A stretch of DNA of 9,968 nt, taken from contig JAJZOA010000216.1 of assembly GCA_021852225.1 (NCBI GenBank), forward strand, positions 1 through 9,968, read 5' to 3'. This document shows positions 6,517 to 9,968 of this stretch, piece by piece. Source of the DNA: Planctomycetota bacterium (GTDB taxonomy: Bacteria; Planctomycetota; Phycisphaerae; WQYP01). The position numbers and the translations under genes are program-made. The notes below the pieces were generated by a model that saw only the letters and a list, made by a program, of their open reading frames with translations, searched no databases and was not told the origin of the DNA. Position 1 is the first letter of the stretch. Each line of letters begins with the position of its first letter.

Positions 6517-7572
6517 CTAGACTTCCACCGGTCGATGAATGCTGTTGCGGGCAATGTCCGCGGTAATCTCAAATTGCAGGGGTTCACCGCGCTGATGACG
6601 CTGAAATTCCGTGATCATAAGCCGTCCCATGCGGGCGCATTCCCGATCTTGGGATCCGGCGATATGCGGCGTAAGCACAATGTTGGACAGCTTAAAAATC
6701 TCGGAGCCCGGAATCGGCGGCTCGGGGTCGGTCACGTCCAGAATAAACTGTACATCTGGTCGCAGCCGCGCGACCTTCAGTAATTCCGGTTCATTGATAA
6801 TCGCGCCCCGCGATGTATTGATGAGTGTGGCGTTCGGCTGCATTCCCATCATCAGTTTGCCATCAATAAGTCCGCGTGTTTCCGCCAGCAGCGGCGTGTG
6901 AAGGGAAATCACATCGGCCCGTGAAAAAAGTTCCGGCAACGACACAAGTTCAACACCCAGAGCCTGCGCATCCTGAGGTGTAACATATTTGTCGTAGGCA
7001 ATAATGGACAGGTCAAAACCCTGCAGTTTTTCTATTAACAGCCGGGCGATCGTCCCCAGCGAAACCAGCCCCACCACGCTGCGATAGCAGCCAGGGAAGG
7101 TACCTGGCGCGGACCAGGCTTTAAGTTCATGCGTACGAATCGCATGATGCCATACCTGCTTTAAGCCAAGAATGATCATCGCGAGGGAATACTCGGCCAC
7201 CGGTATGGAATTGGCAAATGCCGCGCTGGAAAAGCGGATGCCGCGTTTCCATGCCGCCTCGGTGGCCACCGTGGCCAGCGAACCGGCACCGTACAGCACC
7301 ACCTGAAGTTTCGGGGCCTGTCGAAGGAATTCCTCATCCAATCGAGGCGCTCCCCAGCCGGAAAACAGGTATTCCACGTCGGCCAGCACCGACGGGTTCT
7401 GCCGCAGCATATCGCGGGTGAACGGCTGATCAGGAATGTCGCACAGGGCGGCTATATCGCGGCGTTCATCGGGTCCGTAGATCCAGAGAAACTCCTGCCG
7501 CCCCAGACAGAACAAGGCTTTTGGACGGGAAGACGAAACAACCGATGGCGAATTATATTTGTTCACAGTCAC
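6517..7572 (-). CDS. D-isomer-specific 2-hydroxyacid dehydrogenase, NAD-binding (PGDH-like superfamily)
   Basis: This cytosolic NAD(P)-dependent oxidoreductase should interconvert a 2-keto acid and a D-2-hydroxyacid; the substrate cannot be read from sequence. It is 351 residues, normal for the short form, with no ACT domain. The nucleotide-binding loop is VGLVSLGTIARL (167-178), followed by Asp194 in AYDKY, which suggests preference for NAD. The catalytic residues are present: Arg255 in TSRGAI, Glu284 in DVTDPEPP and His303 in TPHIAGS. In the loop, two glycines of GxGxxG are Ser171 and Ala176. The start at 7572 is GTG; a second GTG at 7566 is equally possible and neither has a strong ribosome-binding site. 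A good sigma-70 promoter lies 57 nt upstream. It is separated by more than 300 bp from both neighbours, so it is probably transcribed alone. Confidence 0.87.
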   Translation of the reverse strand: MTVNKYNSPSVVSSSRPKALFCLGRQEFLWIYGPDERRDIAALCDIPDQPFTRDMLRQNPSVLADVEYLFSGWGAPRLDEEFLRQAPKLQVVLYGAGSLATVATEAAWKRGIRFSSAAFANSIPVAEYSLAMIILGLKQVWHHAIRTHELKAWSAPGTFPGCYRSVVGLVSLGTIARLLIEKLQGFDLSIIAYDKYVTPQDAQALGVELVSLPELFSRADVISLHTPLLAETRGLIDGKLMMGMQPNATLINTSRGAIINEPELLKVARLRPDVQFILDVTDPEPPIPGSEIFKLSNIVLTPHIAGSQDRECARMGRLMITEFQRHQRGEPLQFEITADIARNSIHRPVEV

Positions 7573-7619
7573 TCTTTAATCTGCCGGCCAAGCCGGGCAC
7601 CACAGCACCACATGCTTAT

Positions 7620-7638
7620 TCCTTGCGTAGTGTAAGGA
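7620..7638. promoter_or_regulatory. Inverted repeat over the -10 region, possible operator
   Basis: TCCTT (7620-7624) and AAGGA (7634-7638) flank GCG-TAG-TGT, which can add one Watson-Crick and two wobble pairs around a 3-nt loop. It overlaps the predicted -10 and transcription start of the dehydrogenase gene. It may be a repressor site; no known operator consensus is recognised. Confidence 0.3.
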
Positions 7639-7657
7639 TTAGCGGCCCGACGGTCAA
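7629..7657 (-). promoter_or_regulatory. Sigma-70-type promoter of the dehydrogenase gene
   Basis: On the minus strand TTGACC (7652-7657; 5 of 6) is followed after exactly 17 bp by TACACT (7629-7634; 4 of 6). Transcription would start near 7622, leaving a leader of about 50 nt before GTG 7572. An inverted repeat at 7620-7638 covers the -10 and start site, as an operator would. Confidence 0.5.
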
Positions 7658-7770
7658 AACCGGCAGGTCGCCCGGTGCCCGGGTATCAGGAGTCTGCCCG
7701 ATTCTGTTGGGAACCGCAAAAACGCTGGCATGCCAACGGGCACCCGTCTGGACACGTTCGGAGGGAGCGC

Positions 7771-7801
7771 ATCAAAGGCATCCGAATCGGCGGTCTTTGA
7801 T
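7771..7801. repeat. Hairpin downstream of ptsI
   Basis: ATCAAAG (7771-7777) pairs perfectly with CTTTGAT (7795-7801). Pairing extends two more positions, then crosses a 2x2 internal loop to a CCG-AAT-CGG tip. It is about 85 nt past the ptsI stop and could form in the 3' untranslated region. No T-run follows. Confidence 0.35.
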
Positions 7802-7885
7802 TGGCATGCAGGCATGGACACCCCGGCGTAAAAATCCGGTCGGCGGGCAATTTTGGTAAATTCGGGTTCTGACGGCCGCTCCGGG

Positions 7886-9658
7886 TCAGGTTGGGCGGAC
7901 CGCAGCGGGGTTTTCTTCGCTGAATATGTCCGGCAGAAACTTACGCGTCGCATCATGCAGATAACTGCTGATCTGGTTCGCGGTGAATTTGCTCATCGCG
8001 GTGCGTGCTATTTTTTCGGCATCTTTAATGGTCACGCTCCGGACAATTTTCTTTATTTCCGGAATGTTCTGGGGCGTAATGGAAAAGTTGCGAATTCCCA
8101 TGCCTATCAGAAGCAGCGTAAACTGCGGATCGCCACCAAGCTCGCCGCACAATGAAACCGGCTTGCCTTTTCGCCCGGCGGCCCGCACCACATTCTGGAT
8201 CAGCGAAAGCACCGCCGGGTGCGCCCCGGAGTAAAGCGAAGCAACCCGCTGGTTGCCGCGGTCCACCGCCAGAGTGTACTGAATCAGATCGTTGGTGCCG
8301 ATGGAAAAAAAGTCACATTCGGACATATACGGATGCGGCACCAGCGCTGTGGAAGGCACTTCCACCATCATGCCGACCCGTATATACCGGTTAAATGGAA
8401 GGCCCTCTTCATCCAATTCCTCCATGACATCTTTAAGAATCATTTTGGCCTTGTGAAGTTCGATCGGCGCGCTGATCATCGGAAACATCAGGCTGACATT
8501 GCCCAGCACGCTGGCCCGCAATATGGCCCGCAACTGGGTCATAAACATTTTTTCATTGGCCAGGCACAGCCGAATGGACCGGCAGCCCAGGAAGGGATTC
8601 GCCTCCGGCAACTGTTCCAGAAAGGGTGAATATTTATCCGCGCCAAGGTCCAAGGTGCGGATCACCACCGGCCGGCCGCCCAGCCGGCGGATTGCCTCGG
8701 CATACGCCGCGTAGTGGTCATCCTCGGTGGGTTCATGGTCGCTGGAAAGATAGAGAAATTCCGTGCGATAAAGCCCAATGCCCGTCGCACCCTTGGCAAT
8801 GGCGTTTTCAACTTCACTGGGAAATTCAATGTTGCCATACAGGGCAATATCAATGCCGTCGCGGGTGCGAGCGGGCAGGTCTCGCATGACCTCAAGCGAA
8901 CTTTGATACAACTTCTGCCGGCGTTCATATTCCTTGTGGTCATTGATGGTTGCCTGGTCGGGGTCCAGAATCACCAGGCCGCTGTAGCCATTGACTACCA
9001 TCATATCCCCGGTGGTCGTGCGGTGCGCAACATTTTCCAGTCCTACCACAGCCGGAATTCCCAGCGAATTGGCGATAATGGCCGTGTGGCTGGTTCTTCC
9101 CCCGGCTTCTATTGCGATTCCGTGCACCAGTGACTTGTTCAGCGACGCGGTTTGCGAGGGGGACAGATCATGGGCCACGATCACAACCGGCTCAGTAATG
9201 TCGTTCAGGCGGATCCGCTCTTTGCCCATCAGTTTGTCCAGCAGGCGCCGCTCAATATCGTAAATATCCTTTACCCGCTCGCGGAAGAAGGCGTCTTCAT
9301 GGCTTAAAAAAATGCGGCCGTAATCGCGCAGCGCCTTGTGTACGGCGTATTCCGCGCTGGAAAGATTGGTTTCTATGCCAAAAAGAAATGTCTTGAGTAA
9401 CTGCGGGTCGTTAAGAAGTCCCAGGTGAAAATCAAATATCGCTCCCGTTTCCTTCCCCAGCGAACGGGTGGTGGAATCGCGCAATTCCCGAATTTCATCG
9501 CTGCTGGCGGCAAGCGCCGTTTGCAGACGCCTTCTTTCCTCCGGAACGTCCGATGCGGCTATGGTACGCCGCCCCACACGCAGCTCGTCTTCGCCCAGCA
9601 CCATCGCCCGGCAGACCACTACGCCTACGGAAACACCGATACCTTTGATCAACTCCAT
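7886..9658 (-). CDS. ptsI: Phosphoenolpyruvate-protein phosphotransferase (PTS enzyme I)
   Basis: Enzyme I takes phosphate from PEP onto a histidine and passes it to HPr, starting the phosphotransferase chain in the cytosol. The 590-residue protein is close to the usual length. The phosphorylated His191 lies in GGRTSHTAI. The PEP-binding barrel has Arg298 (GIGLYRTEF), Arg334 (RTLDLGADK), Glu433 (MVEVPS), Asn456-Asp457 (GTNDLIQYTLAVDRGN, with Arg467) and Cys504 (SLCGELGGD), all matching key E. coli residues. ATG 9658 (MELIKGIGV) fits the family N-terminus. The frame stays open to 9871, but those 71 residues resemble nothing and run into an insertion-sequence end. No HPr (ptsH) or sugar permease gene is visible nearby. 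In such bacteria enzyme I may serve regulation more than sugar uptake, which is inference. Confidence 0.93.
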   Translation of the reverse strand: MELIKGIGVSVGVVVCRAMVLGEDELRVGRRTIAASDVPEERRRLQTALAASSDEIRELRDSTTRSLGKETGAIFDFHLGLLNDPQLLKTFLFGIETNLSSAEYAVHKALRDYGRIFLSHEDAFFRERVKDIYDIERRLLDKLMGKERIRLNDITEPVVIVAHDLSPSQTASLNKSLVHGIAIEAGGRTSHTAIIANSLGIPAVVGLENVAHRTTTGDMMVVNGYSGLVILDPDQATINDHKEYERRQKLYQSSLEVMRDLPARTRDGIDIALYGNIEFPSEVENAIAKGATGIGLYRTEFLYLSSDHEPTEDDHYAAYAEAIRRLGGRPVVIRTLDLGADKYSPFLEQLPEANPFLGCRSIRLCLANEKMFMTQLRAILRASVLGNVSLMFPMISAPIELHKAKMILKDVMEELDEEGLPFNRYIRVGMMVEVPSTALVPHPYMSECDFFSIGTNDLIQYTLAVDRGNQRVASLYSGAHPAVLSLIQNVVRAAGRKGKPVSLCGELGGDPQFTLLLIGMGIRNFSITPQNIPEIKKIVRSVTIKDAEKIARTAMSKFTANQISSYLHDATRKFLPDIFSEENPAAVRPT

Positions 9659-9807
9659 GAACCACTGCACCCGCTGCAAGGCCGCCGCGTCGCGCTGTTT
9701 CTCTAGGAAACCCGCAAGGCTGGGGGCGTTGGAGCAAAAGTGAAATCCTGCGGCGCAGAACGGACCTGACTGCCGCCATACGCAAGACCACTGGATCAAA
9801 ATGATAA

Positions 9808-9830
9808 CTGGCCACGGTCCATTTGGCCAG
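9808..9830. promoter_or_regulatory. Perfect 7-bp inverted repeat upstream of ptsI
   Basis: CTGGCCA (9808-9814) and TGGCCAG (9824-9830) are exact reverse complements separated by 9 nt, a spacing typical of a dimeric regulator site. It lies about 150 bp upstream of the ptsI start and about 20 bp from the insertion-sequence end. It could be an operator or simply part of the interrupted upstream sequence. Confidence 0.3.
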
Positions 9831-9853
9831 CGACTGTAAAAGCCGCTGTTGTA

Positions 9854-9897
9854 CCGAAGTAGAATTATCACCCCTTAGCCGAAATAGAAGTGTCACC
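9854..9897. repeat. Two tandem 19-bp end motifs
   Basis: The two copies (9854-9872 and 9879-9897) differ at only three positions and are spaced 25 bp start to start, about two and a half helical turns. They are read as paired transposase-binding sites at the insertion-sequence end. Confidence 0.55.
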
Positions 9898-9902
9898 TTC
9901 GA

Positions 9903-9920
9903 GTCTGGGGTATACCAGAC
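9903..9920 (+). promoter_or_regulatory. Hairpin in the transposase leader
   Basis: GTCTGG (9903-9908) pairs with CCAGAC (9915-9920) around a 6-nt GGTATA loop, ending 3 nt before the first ATG (9924). Such hairpins in insertion sequences can block translation from read-through transcripts. That role is inferred from position only. Confidence 0.35.
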
Positions 9921-9923
9921 AGA

Positions 9924-9968
9924 ATGGAAAACTTACTTATGTCGGCTAATGAACGGGTTCGTCTGGAT
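9924..9968 (+). CDS. 5' end of a putative IS transposase (partial, runs off the right edge)
   Basis: ATG at 9924 opens a frame of 15 codons to the window edge, MENLLMSANERVRLD. The second ATG at 9939 gives MSANERVRLD, which resembles the start of IS1202/ISNCY-type transposases, where a helix-turn-helix follows directly. GGAAAAC before 9939 could serve as a weak ribosome-binding site, so either ATG is possible. The call rests mainly on its position just inside tandem insertion-sequence end motifs. The catalytic region is outside the window. Confidence 0.45.
   Translation, partial: MENLLMSANERVRLD

Larger units (their letters stand above)
7573..7885. other. Intergenic region between ptsI and the dehydrogenase gene
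   Basis: This 313-bp gap has no recognisable gene. Near the dehydrogenase it holds a promoter and operator-like repeat (7620-7657). Closer to ptsI it has a 10-bp perfect palindrome TGGCATGCCA (about 7727-7736), an ATCAAAG/CTTTGAT hairpin (7771-7801) and a CATGC/GCATG repeat shortly after. No T-run follows any of them, so no clear intrinsic terminator for ptsI is seen. Confidence 0.45.
9850..9968 (+). mobile_element. Left end of an insertion sequence, probably IS1202/ISNCY-like (partial)
   Basis: Two head-to-tail copies of a 19-bp motif, CCGAAGTAGAATTATCACC (9854-9872) and CCGAAATAGAAGTGTCACC (9879-9897), match at 16 of 19 positions with a 25-bp period. Tandem end motifs of this kind are typical transposase-binding sites. 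They are followed by a hairpin and the start of a reading frame facing inward. The exact tip is uncertain; TGTACCG from 9850 or TGTTGTACC from 9847 would fit a TG-starting end. The family is assigned from memory of end and N-terminal sequence. The other end and any target duplication lie outside the window. Confidence 0.5.

Noticed and set aside
7654..7956. 100-codon open frame on the minus strand overlapping the end of ptsI
   Set aside because: It overlaps the ptsI 3' end in another frame, has no recognisable domain, and covers hairpins and the dehydrogenase promoter.
9659..9871. N-terminal extension of enzyme I (open frame to 9871) or a hidden HPr
   Set aside because: The 71 extra residues match no enzyme I feature and overlap the insertion-sequence motif. 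None of the three minus-strand frames shows an HPr active-site motif.

Overview
This window looks like chromosomal DNA from a Planctomycetota-type bacterium, possibly Phycisphaerae-like. That placement rests on recalled similarity and no search was run. Pointers are: an SGNH/GDSL hydrolase with a lineage-typical secreted layout (GDSITE, GVGGDRVTGG, LGMND); a CdsA with PGFGG/LDLMD in place of PGHGG/LDRID; an MsbA-like exporter with a long first extracytoplasmic loop; an RHS core remnant; and a short REP-like palindrome of a kind I associate with Planctomycetes and Verrucomicrobia.

Layout. Positions 1-42 hold the first 14 codons of a minus-strand gene that leaves the window. Positions 167-916 hold the 3' part of an RHS-family gene whose upstream end is missing; a 7-bp REP-like palindrome lies in the non-RHS sequence upstream of the break. 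Positions 917-1451 have no recognisable gene but contain a long imperfect hairpin and a good promoter. From 1452 to 9658 there is a solid block of ordinary genes: a secreted SGNH/GDSL hydrolase on the plus strand, then four minus-strand genes, read right to left as ptsI (PTS enzyme I), a D-2-hydroxyacid dehydrogenase, an MsbA-like ABC exporter and cdsA (phosphatidate cytidylyltransferase). The gaps between these four are 144-338 bp and contain hairpins and promoter-like motifs, so they are probably separate transcription units rather than one tight operon. From about 9850 to the right edge is the left end of an insertion sequence, probably IS1202/ISNCY-like, with two tandem copies of a 19-bp end motif, a hairpin and the first 15 codons of a putative transposase.

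Functional reading. cdsA makes CDP-diacylglycerol for phospholipids, and the neighbouring exporter belongs to the group that includes the lipid flippase MsbA, so a shared envelope-lipid theme is plausible but inferred. Enzyme I has all its catalytic residues, but no HPr gene is visible beside it, and an IS end lies about 190 bp upstream of its start. No CRISPR array, rRNA or convincing tRNA was seen.

The best candidates for something unusual are a PDZ-like segment in the first extracytoplasmic loop of the ABC exporter, an SGNH hydrolase whose expected catalytic Asp (DxxH) is Gly, and the structured non-coding stretch at 1146-1214. I do not see a clear new multi-gene system.
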